DNA from: Rapana venosa
Lineage: Eukaryota > Mollusca > Gastropoda > Neogastropoda > Muricidae
Direction: 5' to 3'
Length of the DNA stretch: 64,000 nt
Assembly: GCA_028751875.1 (NCBI GenBank)
Contig: CM054140.1
Span: 11,937,984-12,001,983, forward strand
Shown one piece after another: positions 21,301-27,800 of the stretch. The position numbers and the translations under genes were made by a program. Under the pieces are notes generated by a model, which was given only the letters and a program-made list of their open reading frames with translations, was not told where the DNA came from and ran no database searches. The stretch's first letter is position 1; each line of letters begins with the position of its first letter.

Positions 21301-22202
21301 TGATGATGATGATGATACCCCAATCGGTACAAAGTAGTATTGACTAATAGTTACATAGCAATGTTGTTGGGTTGTTTTGTTTGTTTGGTTGGTTGTTTTT
21401 TTGTTTGGGGTTTGGTTGTTGCTGGGTCTTTTTAATTTTTTTTTTGGGTGGGGGGGTTATAACTGCTTTGTCTAAACGTTTTCCACTGTGTTCAGCTACA
21501 TTGTTGGAGGCTTATTTGTTGTTATTATTTTTATTTGGGGGATGGCTGAAGATGGGGTTACCTTTTTTTCATATTCTTGAATTTCCTTGGCGTTCAGTTG
21601 TGAGATTCACTTTGTACTCAAATGTTATCAACTGGAAATTACTAAGAATTTCAGAGAACATAGACCAGTAGTCAGGATTTTATTTAGGACAGTTGTCTGT
21701 ATGTAGCACAAAAGATCAGTTAGCAAAACTTAAAAAACTGTAAATGAGGGTATAAAATCTCACTGACTTAGCGCCACATATTCAGCTTGTGCTGTATATA
21801 TATATCATTCAGTTCAGGAATGGAACACTCCTTTTTTCATAAAATGTCCTCTCCATAAACTAGTGTGTCACACAAATGTACACTATGTAGACCCCAGTAA
21901 CGGAATGGAATTATTCATCACATTGCTCTACCGTCTTGCTGTGCTTCAGCCTGTTTATCCGTGACACAAATGCTGCAGTAACGACGGGTGTGTGGTGCAG
22001 GTTCAAGTGTCGGCGCTGTGTGAACAACATCCAGGTGAAGGGCCCCCCTGAGGGCAGCGACTGCAACGTCGACCTGTCCCAGTGGAACCACTGTGCCGAC
22101 AAGAAAGGCCTGAGTGATGTGATTCTGAAAGGAGTCTGGAACTCCGCCATCTCCTTCGTCTTTCACCACTGGTCGCACGAAGAACAGCGAAAAACTGTCT
22201 GA
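384..22202 (+). CDS. RAD54L: RAD54-like DNA repair and recombination ATPase (partial gene, 13 exons, N-terminus outside window)
   Basis: Swi2/Snf2 double-stranded-DNA translocase that works with RAD51 in homologous recombination in the nucleus (family knowledge). Thirteen exons total 1,629 nt, i.e. 542 codons plus TGA, and every junction keeps frame with GT-AG ends. In order, the protein shows the motif Ia segment ([10 protein letters not shown]), the DEGH Walker B box (DE ends exon 3, GH starts exon 4), motif III ([13 protein letters not shown]), the C-terminal helicase lobe ([36 protein letters not shown]), motif V ([11 protein letters not shown]), motif VI ([11 protein letters not shown]), and the RAD54-specific CRRCVN...SHEEQR tail. 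Similarity to vertebrate RAD54L is high and colinear from motif Ia to the end. Missing are the N-terminal region and motif I, whose exons must lie before position 1. The introns hold LINEs, SINEs and a splice-site minisatellite but no broken exon, so the gene looks functional. RAD54B is less likely because of the C-terminal tail. Confidence 0.95.
470..795 (+). repeat. Dispersed repeat D, copy 1
   Basis: About 325 bp, clearly similar to 44,488-44,810 (opposite strand) and, over its first half, to 15,995-16,155. Shared blocks include GTCACCCAGAATGTGCACTC and GAGCTTGTCATGGCTGAAGG. It contains a perfect hairpin, CTTCTTT-A-AAAGAAG. No terminal inverted repeat or clear A/B boxes were seen, so the class is unknown. 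Confidence 0.75.
845..1138 (+). repeat. SINE-B copy 1 (tRNA/5S-like composite)
   Basis: The head resembles a tRNA 5' half (ATAGATCAGTGGACAGA, degenerate A box). It is followed by a 5S rRNA-like block (TTAAGCAGCGTTGAGC, then GATAGGTGACC). Similar over its length to 12,604-12,895 and 53,568-53,850. Confidence 0.75.
1630..1658 (+). repeat. (TA)n microsatellite
   Basis: About 14 TA dinucleotides in RAD54L intron 1 of this window. Confidence 0.95.
1815..1908 (+). CDS. RAD54L: RAD54L exon 2 in window
   Basis: Acceptor GATCAG and donor GTAAGT. It encodes [20 protein letters not shown] and continues to EIDRNL, ending in phase 1. Confidence 0.94.
2324..2448 (+). CDS. RAD54L: RAD54L exon 3 in window (ends in Walker B 'DE')
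   Basis: Acceptor TGTGCAG and donor GTAATG. It encodes the segment containing [15 protein letters not shown] and ends GLVICDE, phase 0. Its last eight bases and the donor are the seed sequence of the minisatellite that follows. Confidence 0.94.
2441..3352 (+). repeat. Minisatellite made of the RAD54L exon 3 splice donor (about 36 units)
   Basis: About 36 units of 26 bp (23-bp variants lack three bases) with core GTGATGAGGTAATG then TTTACATGG. The first unit is the real exon end, GAT GAG|GTAATG, so every later unit repeats the last coding bases plus the 5' splice site. Nearly all units keep GAG|GT; the exceptions are one GGG|GT unit near 2,930 and the last unit (GAG|CT near 3,338). Several central units read GAG|GTGATG. 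Confidence 0.95.
3396..5560 (-). mobile_element. L2/CR1-group LINE, 5' truncated
   Basis: On the - strand this runs from the end of the 5' truncated region (near 5,560) through the reverse transcriptase frame to a 3' UTR ending in (ATT)n at 3,396-3,421. The 3' UTR itself contains a (CA)n tract (3,540-3,586). The endonuclease domain is absent. A related copy lies at 32,390-34,150. The element sits antisense in RAD54L intron 3, and its upstream edge abuts the target-site duplication of the next LINE. Confidence 0.88.
3672..5519 (-). pseudogene. L2-type LINE reverse transcriptase, one premature stop
   Basis: A single frame of about 615 codons is open from the truncated end to QT-stop at 3,672, except for one in-frame TGA at 4,032-4,034 between QNSVA and LVLKKKKS; a CGA arginine codon hit by C-to-T change is the simplest explanation. 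Reverse transcriptase motifs are intact: [45 protein letters not shown]. The C-terminal LHWLPV...[10 protein letters not shown] block is characteristic of L2/CR1 elements. The frame extends upstream of the methionine at 5,189 ([18 protein letters not shown]), so that methionine is not the true start. Recent but inactive as it stands. Confidence 0.88.
5561..5573. repeat. Target-site duplication, 3' side of LINE
   Basis: ATATACTAATCAT, identical to 9,581-9,593. Confidence 0.92.
5574..9580 (-). mobile_element. 4.0-kb I-type LINE (endonuclease, RT, RNase H) with 13-bp target-site duplication
   Basis: The copy is bounded by ATATACTAATCAT at 5,561-5,573 and again at 9,581-9,593 and lies on the - strand within RAD54L intron 3. 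Its RNA 5' end forms two perfect hairpins. Its 3' end is a (GAAGAAG)-like tail at 5,574-5,590. One open frame fills the element and there is no separate ORF1, so it may be 5' truncated or belong to an ORF1-less lineage. The identical duplications and intact frame indicate a young insertion. Confidence 0.92.
5607..9593 (-). CDS. LINE polyprotein: APE endonuclease, reverse transcriptase, RNase H
   Basis: An uninterrupted 1,328-codon frame. The N-terminal part carries a basic [12 protein letters not shown] segment (about residues 30-42). An AP-endonuclease-like domain (about 130-350) has NAEG, QETHL, GDFNSRS and SDHRPV. Reverse transcriptase (about 560-850) has [25 protein letters not shown] and LYADDLVLW. 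RNase H (about 1,075-1,210) has all four acidic positions: YTDGSA, YKAEVEA, FLTDALS and [11 protein letters not shown] CxC...H...C knuckle ([17 protein letters not shown]) lies near the end. This order fits the I/jockey-group LINEs that carry RNase H; the exact clade needs a tree. The first ATG (9,591-9,593) lies in the flanking target-site copy, not in the element, so the native start is uncertain; the next methionine is near residue 46. Confidence 0.93.
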   Translation of the reverse strand: MISISPVRFPGYACKANIARIGPLPSNQACRKRRLRWTRELKSEVMGLAALPRQPHHHATIAIMTLRDQINRNGARPVGIRQAGAVPGSAPQRSPPKRLEVPSSSCGARGRGGHVTGRKPSKTKETPTINIMQWNAEGVSNKTTELQHFLHANNIHVCCIQETHLQEPLKIRGYQVFRSDRQGRRKGGVLTLVRNNLNASETKTYMEEAEYQTVKITTKDSSFTVVNYYCPDDKNLALDTIQVPDNSFLITGDFNSRSQSWGYNHLDKRREEVEAWQDEHRLILVNDPTDPPTFYSRRWKTTTTPDLALCTDDIHQRIGRTVQDQLGGSDHRPVILTISGEAETGHRPQPRWNYKKAKWGLFAIRTNELTNNIQVEGRNINNVVKEFNKSILHAARECIPRGARKDYTPYWTDQLQQAHDAVTEAREEVENNPNQENHIRLQESTAKYLRTKLESKRRSWREKTSSLNMEKDTTKLWRLTQALNDEGTKGQITLEEDGRTLTGKRAANTFAKKYAKESNNNIPQNLQKEVRKEERDRRKNCEQGHEAMEHKITMPELLKAIKKLKKKKSPGPDNITNEMIQHQGNTALQKLLDIFNLSWNSGQVPQCWKEAIMIPVLKKGKNKSKAISYRPISLTSCLCKTMERIVNLRLQLYLETESILVPEQAGFRQYKTTHLTQVIENAFQAKKMTLAIFIDLQKAFDKVWKDELLVKLLRSGITGNMYQWTKSYLHNRRATVMVDCRCGRKVLLRQGVPQGGVLSPTLFVHFINDIVSELPKGVLAALYADDLVLWCTEEYASTANYRMQMALDKVSAWADKWCVSINRDKTTGTLFTLSPKASPGRLTHGNTTLKMEDQQTYLGVTYDKKLTWKQHITQAEGKARRKLNIMRKLAGTQWGANEHILKSVYQGTVRPHLEYGSNSWMTAAKTHRDTLDKVQNQALRIITGAMKSTPIEKMEQVTGIAPLITRRKQKTLQQATKYQCTKDHPMSTRLEKLSSGRLNRSSFAVEARALQREHQDKLPAVQPITFSLDDPPWQERTGKVTVRMTVPGITKKTEQGDIVKRTLTAAMIEDQYPHEAWLHVYTDGSATDATRCGGAGAYIWYPSREWQTRSIATGVYCTNYKAEVEAIILAANTIRSRVDHNTQVVFLTDALSVLQAFNSGQLPQLEMALHNIQCLRTVLQWIPSHCGIEGNEQADRMAKIGARDEQPENPVCLAESKTIIKALYRKTPPPDSYHSLTRQDQVTIFRLRTGHCRLNQHLHRKMKVVPSPMCSCGEAEQDTSHILQDCRAFRQLREEMWPNPLPLEEKLYGPVDALQTTATFLRRTGLLV
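9581..9593. repeat. Target-site duplication, 5' side of LINE
   Basis: ATATACTAATCAT, identical to 5,561-5,573. Its complement supplies the first ATG of the LINE reading frame. Confidence 0.92.
9918..10312 (+). repeat. SINE-E copy 1 (tRNA-derived)
   Basis: The tRNA-like head (GGTGGTCTAGAGGTAATGCG, B-box-like CGTTCGAATCC) is followed by the core AGTCTTTCGGATGAGATGAT and a tail GTGGTATAAATAAATAAA. Colinear with 13,225-13,605. The preceding stretch, 9,594-9,917, is AT-rich with nothing recognised. Confidence 0.85.
10399..10770 (-). repeat. SINE-C copy (class II tRNA-like head)
   Basis: Read on the - strand, the head is CTTGGCCGAGTGGTTAGGAC, like tRNA-Ser/Leu, and the 3' end reads GAACCTCAGAGCTCTAGCTG followed by a T/A-rich tail. 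At least six more copies or fragments occur in the window. Confidence 0.85.
10918..11068 (+). CDS. RAD54L: RAD54L exon 4 in window (motif III)
   Basis: Acceptor GTGTCAG and donor GTACGT. It begins [15 protein letters not shown], completing the DEGH box, and contains [13 protein letters not shown]. Ends in phase 1. Confidence 0.95.
11637..11880 (+). repeat. SINE-A copy, head missing
   Basis: It starts in the core (GTCCTTCGGATGAGACTCTA) and runs to the tail (TTATTCTATTATCCTTAGAT). The sequence between exon 4 and this copy (11,069-11,636) is T/G-rich with nothing recognised. Confidence 0.8.
12062..12168 (+). CDS. RAD54L: RAD54L exon 5 in window
   Basis: Acceptor CATCCAG and donor GTTTGT. It encodes [20 protein letters not shown] and continues to EEKLQE, phase 0 at its end. 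Confidence 0.94.
12604..12895 (+). repeat. SINE-B copy 2 (tRNA/5S-like composite, best preserved)
   Basis: The tRNA-like head is GGGATAGCTCAGTGGTCAGA (clean A box). It is followed by TTAAGCAGCATTGAGCATGG and TTGGATGGGTGACC, matching the A box and C box of the 5S rRNA internal promoter. It ends GGTAATGGGACACC shortly before RAD54L exon 6. The stretch 12,169-12,603 is AT-rich intron with nothing recognised. Confidence 0.85.
12931..13003 (+). CDS. RAD54L: RAD54L exon 6 in window
   Basis: Acceptor is TG-rich (TGTGTGTGTACAG) and donor is GTAATC. It encodes [20 protein letters not shown] followed by LPVK, ending in phase 1. Confidence 0.93.
13225..13605 (+). repeat. SINE-E copy 2 (tRNA-derived)
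   Basis: Colinear with 9,918-10,312: head ATCAGTGGTCTAGAAGTAAC, core GTCTTTCGGATGAGACGATA, tail GTGGTATAAATAAAC then (CA)n. The stretch 13,606-13,958 after it shows nothing recognisable. Confidence 0.85.
13960..14290 (-). repeat. SINE-C copy, degraded
   Basis: It shares the GTGCTGGGTATATT...TGACATGAATT...GGGAGATTATA order with better SINE-C copies on the - strand, but the head is decayed. From 14,290 to 14,720 the intron is AT-rich with ATTATT and GATGATAAT runs. Confidence 0.6.
14725..14952 (-). repeat. SINE-A copy, truncated in the core
   Basis: The tail (TTATTCTTTTATATCGAGGA as written on +) through the core (GGTTTATAGTCTCATCTGAA) is present. The head is replaced by an (AT)n run that ends about 14 bp before RAD54L exon 7. 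Confidence 0.85.
14953..14984 (+). repeat. (AT)n microsatellite next to a splice acceptor
   Basis: About 16 dinucleotides. Only GTGTTGTGTGCAG separates it from exon 7. Confidence 0.95.
14998..15147 (+). CDS. RAD54L: RAD54L exon 7 in window
   Basis: Acceptor GTGTGCAG sits just after an (AT)n run; donor GTCAGT. It encodes [17 protein letters not shown] through ITLLKKLCN, ending in phase 1. Confidence 0.94.
15340..15365 (+). repeat. Poly(G) run of 26
   Basis: A homopolymer in RAD54L intron 7, able to form G-quadruplex; its length is unreliable in any assembly. From 15,366 to 15,994 the intron is AT-rich with nothing recognised. Confidence 0.95.
15995..16155 (+). repeat. Dispersed repeat D, partial copy
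   Basis: Matches the first half of 470-795: GTCACCCAGAATGTGCACTC, then TTGCGTGTACGACAGTTTTG and ATATAGACAGCTATACTGTG. Confidence 0.7.
16293..16388 (-). repeat. SINE-C 3' fragment
   Basis: As written on +, CAGCTAGAGTTCCAAGGTTC through AAGGTAGCCACATTCCAACT matches the 3' end of other SINE-C copies. Confidence 0.75.
16457..16567 (+). CDS. RAD54L: RAD54L exon 8 in window
   Basis: Acceptor CATGTCAG and donor GTAAGG. It encodes [16 protein letters not shown] through VVRPELSG, ending in phase 1. Confidence 0.94.
16568..17204 (+). other. RAD54L intron 8, no recognised element
   Basis: Contains a short poly(G) run (16,815-16,825). No SINE or LINE similarity noticed. Confidence 0.5.
17205..17328 (+). 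CDS. RAD54L: RAD54L exon 9 in window (start of C-terminal helicase lobe)
   Basis: Acceptor GACTTCAG and donor GTTAGC. It encodes [13 protein letters not shown] through [20 protein letters not shown], ending in phase 2. Confidence 0.94.
17329..18122 (+). other. RAD54L intron 9, AT-rich
   Basis: A short (TG)n stretch near 17,355-17,387 is followed by AT-rich sequence with no recognised repeat. Confidence 0.5.
18123..18201 (+). CDS. RAD54L: RAD54L exon 10 in window
   Basis: Acceptor TGTTACAG and donor GTGAGT. It encodes [20 protein letters not shown] and continues RFNDPN, phase 0. Confidence 0.93.
18655..18692 (+). repeat. Partial duplicate of the RAD54L exon 11 splice-acceptor edge
   Basis: TCTGTGCATGAGAGACTCCA followed by GAATTCATATCTATGCTG resembles the exon 11 boundary at 18,815-18,858. 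Over the 26 bases starting AGACTCCAGA, 22 agree. It is non-coding because the similarity stops after ATGCTG. Confidence 0.65.
18833..19012 (+). CDS. RAD54L: RAD54L exon 11 in window (motifs V and VI)
   Basis: Acceptor is TG-rich (GTGTGTGCGGCAG) and donor is GTGAGG. It encodes [20 protein letters not shown] through [15 protein letters not shown], phase 0 at both ends. Confidence 0.95.
19148..19505 (+). repeat. SINE-C copy, near full length
   Basis: The head CTATAGCCAGGTGGTTAAGA is tRNA-Ser/Leu-like, with the body TCATGTCAGTGTTTGGTGGG and 3' end TTGGTGAACCTCAGAACTGT. It begins about 135 bp after exon 11. Confidence 0.85.
19540..19752 (+). repeat. Direct duplication of a 90-bp SINE-G-like segment
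   Basis: Two similar segments (about 19,540-19,630 and 19,662-19,752) share CTGAATTTCTCAGGCAGTG-like starts and TTTCCAGGTCACAA...GCATGCTGAG ends. The same module occurs at 45,262-45,340 in a longer element. Confidence 0.75.
20026..20420 (-). repeat. SINE-C copy, near full length
   Basis: As written on +, it begins CGGCTAGAGCTCCAAGGTTC and ends near CCACCAGGCTATCTCACCC. The stretch 20,421-20,813 that follows is AT-rich with nothing recognised. Confidence 0.85.
20814..20977 (+). CDS. RAD54L: RAD54L exon 12 in window
   Basis: Acceptor TCTTGCAG and donor GTAAGT. It encodes [20 protein letters not shown] through ETLSDTHD, ending in phase 2. Confidence 0.95.
20978..22000 (+). other. RAD54L intron 12
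   Basis: Holds a (GAT)n run (21,291-21,316), a T/G-rich tract (21,363-21,460) and otherwise AT-rich sequence. No SINE or LINE noticed. Confidence 0.5.
22001..22202 (+). CDS. RAD54L: RAD54L terminal exon
   Basis: Acceptor GTGGTGCAG. It encodes [20 protein letters not shown] and ends SHEEQRKTV followed by TGA. The CRRCVN...SHEEQR tail is typical of RAD54L. Confidence 0.95.
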
Positions 22203-24366
22203 ACCTTGCAGCTCTGTGTGTGTGTGCGTGTGCGTGTGCGTGTGAGTGTTCCAGTGCATGGGATGGACTTTCTGTACTACAGATATAGTCACGTGGGAAA
22301 GAGACTTGAGGTGATATGAACAAGATTGCAGAATCATGCAAGATTCTGTTTGGTCTCAAAAGTACGCAGACCTGTTTCAGACTAAATGAGGATTTGTGCA
22401 CCAGAGTTTCTGTGGAAGTTGCATAAACAAAATCCAATGTGATGGAATGTTTGAATGTGAATTTTCCCCAAAGTTGGAGTGCAGCTACCTAATTGATGGC
22501 CAAAAATAGTCACATGTGCAAAATATCACCATTGGTGGACCTCAGAGTTCTAACAAAGGAATGAAAGAACAAATGAATTTTTGTAAACAAAATATTATGA
22601 AAATTTGTTTTTTGTTTTTATTATTATTGTTATTGCTGGGTACACAACTCTGATAGTCAATTTGTAACACAATTATTTTGGAACTGGAACTAATTTTGTT
22701 TATTTTTTCATCGGAATGCTAAAATGTCTGAATCTGAAAGTGACACTATGCAACAGGATGTTTGTGATTTTGGAGCAAGCTAATGAGGAATAGTGTTGAG
22801 CTCTTTTGAATTGAAAGGTGTTTCCATGAAAACAGTTCATTTTGTGAACAGGTCATCATCATCTCAGTGTTCCTCTGTGACGTTTGATAATGTATGTAAC
22901 CCCCTCCTCTGCCATCACCCCCCCCCCCCATCCCCACACACACCCAAAAAAATGCACCACAGACCGGTCATGTTTCCTTATGACGTTTGATTATGTATAC
23001 AAAAACAAACAAATAAAAAACAACAACATGAAAACGCCATGTTAGCTTTGACAGACTGCTATGTGATTAGTCACTGTGTTCATTTGTATATATATGTTGA
23101 ATACACAAGACATGCTCACCAAACAGTAGATAAGAGAGAGGAATGAAAAGATGTTTTGTAACGAGGTGGCAGGGGCTGAATGAAAAACACATCCACCTTT
23201 TATAATTTTCCCCACTACATCCATCCCCAGCTCCATGTCTCTGACTGCATTTACAGGCTATTTTTTCCTTTTGTCTTTGAAGCATCTGGAGACATCCAGT
23301 AACCTGACACTAGTAGGACAGCTAATAAGAAAAAAACAAGTTGTTAGATTTTTGAACGATAAATGGAAGTTTGTTCCAAGTTTGTACGGTTATTAAAAAA
23401 GATGTGTTTGAATGCAGTTTTATTCCAGGCCACTAGTTGCACTAAGTCTTGTTTGCTGCGGCTGGTTTTAGCCTGGTCAGCTGGCTGGATGAGTATTGAA
23501 AGGGCTAAGTGTCTTACATGTCTGTTTTTTGCCATGGTGCTTGTCTGGCAGAGGTGCTCTTTCTTCATGATCACTGATACAATGTTCATCCACTATTGTA
23601 TTGTTTTTCCAGCTGAGGAATGATCATGTATAATTGTATGACGATAATGTACAAATGTGCCTTTTGTGTTCAAATTTGTGCTCTGTACGCAGCTGTAAAA
23701 TGTTAGTAGGCCTGTTTGATTCAATGATGTTTAAAAGCCACCCATGTGCAGTATTGAGGGTGCAGTTGAACAGCATCTCTACTAACTTTTGGAGATTATT
23801 TTCTCCTTTCACTCTGTTTCTTACTGTTTCCTTCCTGCCATCCCTTTCATATCACATTTATTTTCTGTCATCACTTCTCAATTCTATATTTTGTCAGGAA
23901 GTGATCCCAAGTGATCTGGTTATTGTCGCAAGTTTATGTGATTTGTTGAGGGGTGGGAGGGGGGAGATGGCATTGTACTAATTTTCATATTATTGATAAT
24001 TAATGTCGGGTGTGTTCCTTGGATATAAATGATACAATGGTTATGTTTTGAAAGACTGAATAGTTCCTAGCCAGTAATCATACAGTTTGGGGTATGATAC
24101 ATTTGTGTTCATTTTGCAAATTTATCCCATTGCTCACCCTGCCAGAGAAAAAGGAAACCTCTTTTTACAGGTAATTCATTCAGTGTGTATGGACCCAGAC
24201 ATGTGTTTTACATTTCCTATTTGAATCCAGCAGCATGAAGGAAAAGAAAACATGCAAGAAAAAAAATTAACACATTGTTTTAAGACTTCTTTGTGTTGCT
24301 CAGTGTAGAAAAAGGAATAGAATAGCCTAGTGATTATTGTAGCATCATACTCTTAGATCTGACAGG
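22203..24366 (+). other. RAD54L 3' UTR and downstream flank
   Basis: The 3' UTR begins after the TGA. A candidate poly(A) signal AATAAA lies at 23,012-23,017; its use is inferred. A SINE-C 3' fragment (+) lies at 22,483-22,572. The remainder is AT-rich with no recognised exon. Confidence 0.5.
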
Positions 24367-24703
24367 GGATAGGATAGCCTTGTGGTTAGAACATTGCGCT
24401 CACAATCTGATGACCCAGGTTCGATTCCCATTCAAGGGGATATTTGCCCCACGAGTTATTAACATGAGTGCAGACTACACTATCCACAAAAGTCCTTCGG
24501 ATGAGACTATAAACCGAGGCCCTGTGTGCGAACGCACGCAGAACATTGCGCACACGTTAAATCCTGTTCCGCTTTTCGTAAGAGTAGGCCATTGTGTGCC
24601 AGTGGGAACAGATGACAGAATTTACAAAACCGCATACACACAGGGATTGGATGTAAAAAAAGCACATAAGTGCTTATTCCATTATCCTTGATATACAAGA
24701 ATT
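24367..24703 (+). repeat. SINE-A, full-length reference copy
   Basis: The tRNA-like head (GGATAGCCTTGTGGTTAGAA, B box GGTTCGATTCC) is followed by the core AAGTCCTTCGGATGAGACTA, a middle block GGCCATTGTGTGCCAGTGGG, and a 3' hairpin AAGCAC-ATAA-GTGCTT before ATTCCATTATCCTTGATATA. It is the yardstick for the other SINE-A copies here. Confidence 0.9.
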
Positions 24704-24764
24704 TTTTTTTTTAAACAAGAAGAACCAGTAATCGAGTTGAGGCAAGAGTCAAGAAGATAAGAGT

Positions 24765-25030
24765 TAATTAAGACTATAAACCAAGGTTCCATACTGGTGC
24801 CAACACGTGCAGAACAATTTGTGTATATCATATGTTAAACCCCTTCCATCCTTCGTAGAGAGGTAGGCCAACAATTGCTGGTGCTGGTGGGATAGTTGAC
24901 ACAAACATACCCAGTAGTGAGTACACACCCTGCTATCTGGAGAGGGATGGGCTCTGCCAGTTTAGCTTGCTAACGACACACTGCCTGAAAAATGGACTGC
25001 AGTGCCAACAACTACTCAAGGAGGTAAAAC
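24765..25030 (+). repeat. Degraded SINE, SINE-A core with a different tail
   Basis: It shares AAGACTATAAACCAAGG and AGGTAGGCCA blocks with SINE-A, then diverges to a tail with CTATCTGGAGAGGGATGGGC and ACACACTGCCTGAAAAATGG that also occurs near 54,130-54,300. Confidence 0.6.
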
Positions 25031-26219
25031 TTAAGGGAGAAATCGTGTGTAATAATTAACTTTTTTGTTTTGTACAGTGACTGTGCTGAAGAAGAAAGGG
25101 AATGAACGTGTGCATGGTGAAGTGAAAGTTATGTGTGCAGTGAATGACTTACTGATTGAAATATTAAAATGAAAGTTGACTACGCTAAATTGTGGGTACC
25201 TCTTATGTGCGTACAGACTAGCAAAAGTGTACATGTTTGTATTTTCATCATAACATTTGTATACATTACTATTGCAGTTGGTGTCAAAATTACAGATAGA
25301 TATTTGGTCATCATATCCTAACCTCCATGCACTTTGCCAACATTTCTCTGAAGTGTATCATTTTTTCTTTTGATCTTGTAGCATTCTCATCACAAAAGAT
25401 TTCTGAATGTGCTACTTGTGTGGCTCTCTTTTTGGCAACAAACAGATGCTCTAGTTTTTGAGTCATTTGACCATTGATATTTGACTTAAGTACTTTTTGT
25501 TTGTTTGTTTTTTTGAGGGGATGGGGGGAAGGGTACCTACTAAAATTGAACGTGTGCAGCACATGATTAATAGTAGTTGGTCTTCATAAAAACAAATATC
25601 CTTGTACTTATATAATATATAAATTTGTTCAGTAATAATGCCCGTTTGCAGCCTCACAATCCATGGGGTTTATTTATTTTGGGATTGGTGGCGCCTACTC
25701 TTGTGAAAGAGAGACAGGCAAGACCGCTTTTAAAGAAAAAACAGTTTTAATAACAAACAAAAAAAAAGAAGACAGACCTATCACTGAATATAAAAAAATT
25801 TTAAAAGAATAAAATGGGAGAAAATAAAAGAAACTAACTGAGCAGCCACTCTGCAGATGGCCAAGAGGTGGAACGTCGGAACAGAACAGGGATCATTCAT
25901 AGCTGAAAGCGAAAAACTGGAAAACATCACTGTGTGTGAATAAAACTTTTTTTTTTAGTTCACTTTGGCTGGGGGGAGGGGGGGTTGTGAAATTCATTTC
26001 AACAGAGAGTGTATTACATAAAGTTCAGTACTTCATATGTGAATACTCACAATAAACTAACTACAGATAGATATATGCCTTGCACTTGCTTGAGATGCAC
26101 GACACGTCAGAGATATAAAAACAAGCCCACGTTTTATCTCCTACCTCCTCCCTCTTTCCCTCCTCTAGCAGCCTCCCCCTGAGAAAAAAAACCCATACCA
26201 AATGACAAAAACAAAGTCC

Positions 26220-26250
<31 letters not shown>

Positions 26251-27800
26251 AAAGCAACAATAAATCCACCAAACAAAGCCCAAATGATGACAACACCTTC
26301 CTGGACCCTCCCCATCCAAAACAAAAACAAGGTAAAAACTTAGAAAAATACCTGTAGCTGAAACTTTTAACTGTTACAAGGAGCTTACTTTACAAAACCT
26401 AAACCCCATTTTAAAAAAAGTATGCAACATAAAAGCACTCCTTTATCTAAATGTTATTGCTGAGATAACCAAAAAAAAAAGATAAATAAAAGCCCAACTG
26501 TTGTTGTTTTTTAAGTTTCCTAGGAAAAACAAGTTTTACAGAGGTGAATTGAATAGAATAAAAGGTTTTAAAATAATAACGTACATAACAATCCATATGA
26601 CTATAAGAAAGAACAAAAAGAGACTGACACTAAATCAGTCATAAAAAAAATCCAGAAACTTTCCAATGATGAAATCTCCATAGGGGAGGCTAACATTGAT
26701 TGTATTGCAACCTCTATCATTAATTTTGTTTTAAAAAATTATTATATCCTGTGTTGTGTAATACTCATAAATGTTACTAAAAGAAAAATATGTCTAGTCT
26801 CTTTTAGTCTTTATCATATGTTCAGAACAAAAGGGATGGGCGAATTGTCCTCTAGAAATTTGCATGCAAGCCTAACAATGACAAGTTCCCTGACAGGGAT
26901 AGAGGGCAACCTCCCCTCCCCCCCCTGCCCCCTTCACCCTTACCCCCTTGAGGACACATCTGTGTCAGGTCCTAACTGGTGACGCTGTCACCTGGGTTTT
27001 TATACCTCACGTTTCCCTCCAGCTTACACCTTCCATTTTGTCCCTTGTCTGCTAAAAGGAATAAAATATGGCCGTCACTGACAGCCAGAAGGCTGGGTCT
27101 ATTCATAATGAGAACAAATTGTGGGCTCTTGTCTTGTTGTAGCCTGCAGTGGTGGTGGTGGGGGAAATTAATAACGCATGAATGAGAGGGGGTGGGGGTG
27201 GAATTAAGTCCCATAATTATTATTTTCTGATAAGTTTCCTTTAAGTCTTTCAGCATATTTTTTTTTTTGGTTACTCATGTCATAATACATTATACAGTTA
27301 GAAACAAAGACCGGGACCTTCTATGTTAAGAAAAATAGTAGTAATAATACTGATGATCAGGAGTAGTAGTAGTGGTAACTACTGAAGATTAAATAAATTA
27401 ATAATGCACGTTAGAGATCACATAAGCTCAAACTGTAAAGAAATTGGTTCAAATCAGTGGAGGGCTGCATATGGAGAGCATGAACACTTTCATCAGGCAT
27501 CTGCTCTGATGAGTTTAGAACTTAAAGTATCAGTGGCTTGTACTTGCTAGTTGAGTCAAGCCACTCAAGAATATCATGTGTAAACTCAACAGTCACTTCA
27601 TGAATAATTTTTGCAGTTTATAAACATCGTTTCAGGGTCAAGCACAAATCAAATCAGTCTGTCTCTCAGAACACAATACACATGACATAACATACATGTA
27701 TGCACACACACACACTCAGTAAAGCAAACATGATGTACTCACCCACACCAATTGACAACATGTATACATCATCCATGAAGAGTAAAACACGAACACAGAA
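25031..27800. other. AT-rich intergenic DNA between RAD54L and DNAJB
   Basis: No exon recognised on either strand. It contains a C23-A13 homopolymer pair at 26,218-26,253, a G-rich patch near 27,145-27,210, and low-complexity A-rich tracts. Confidence 0.5.
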
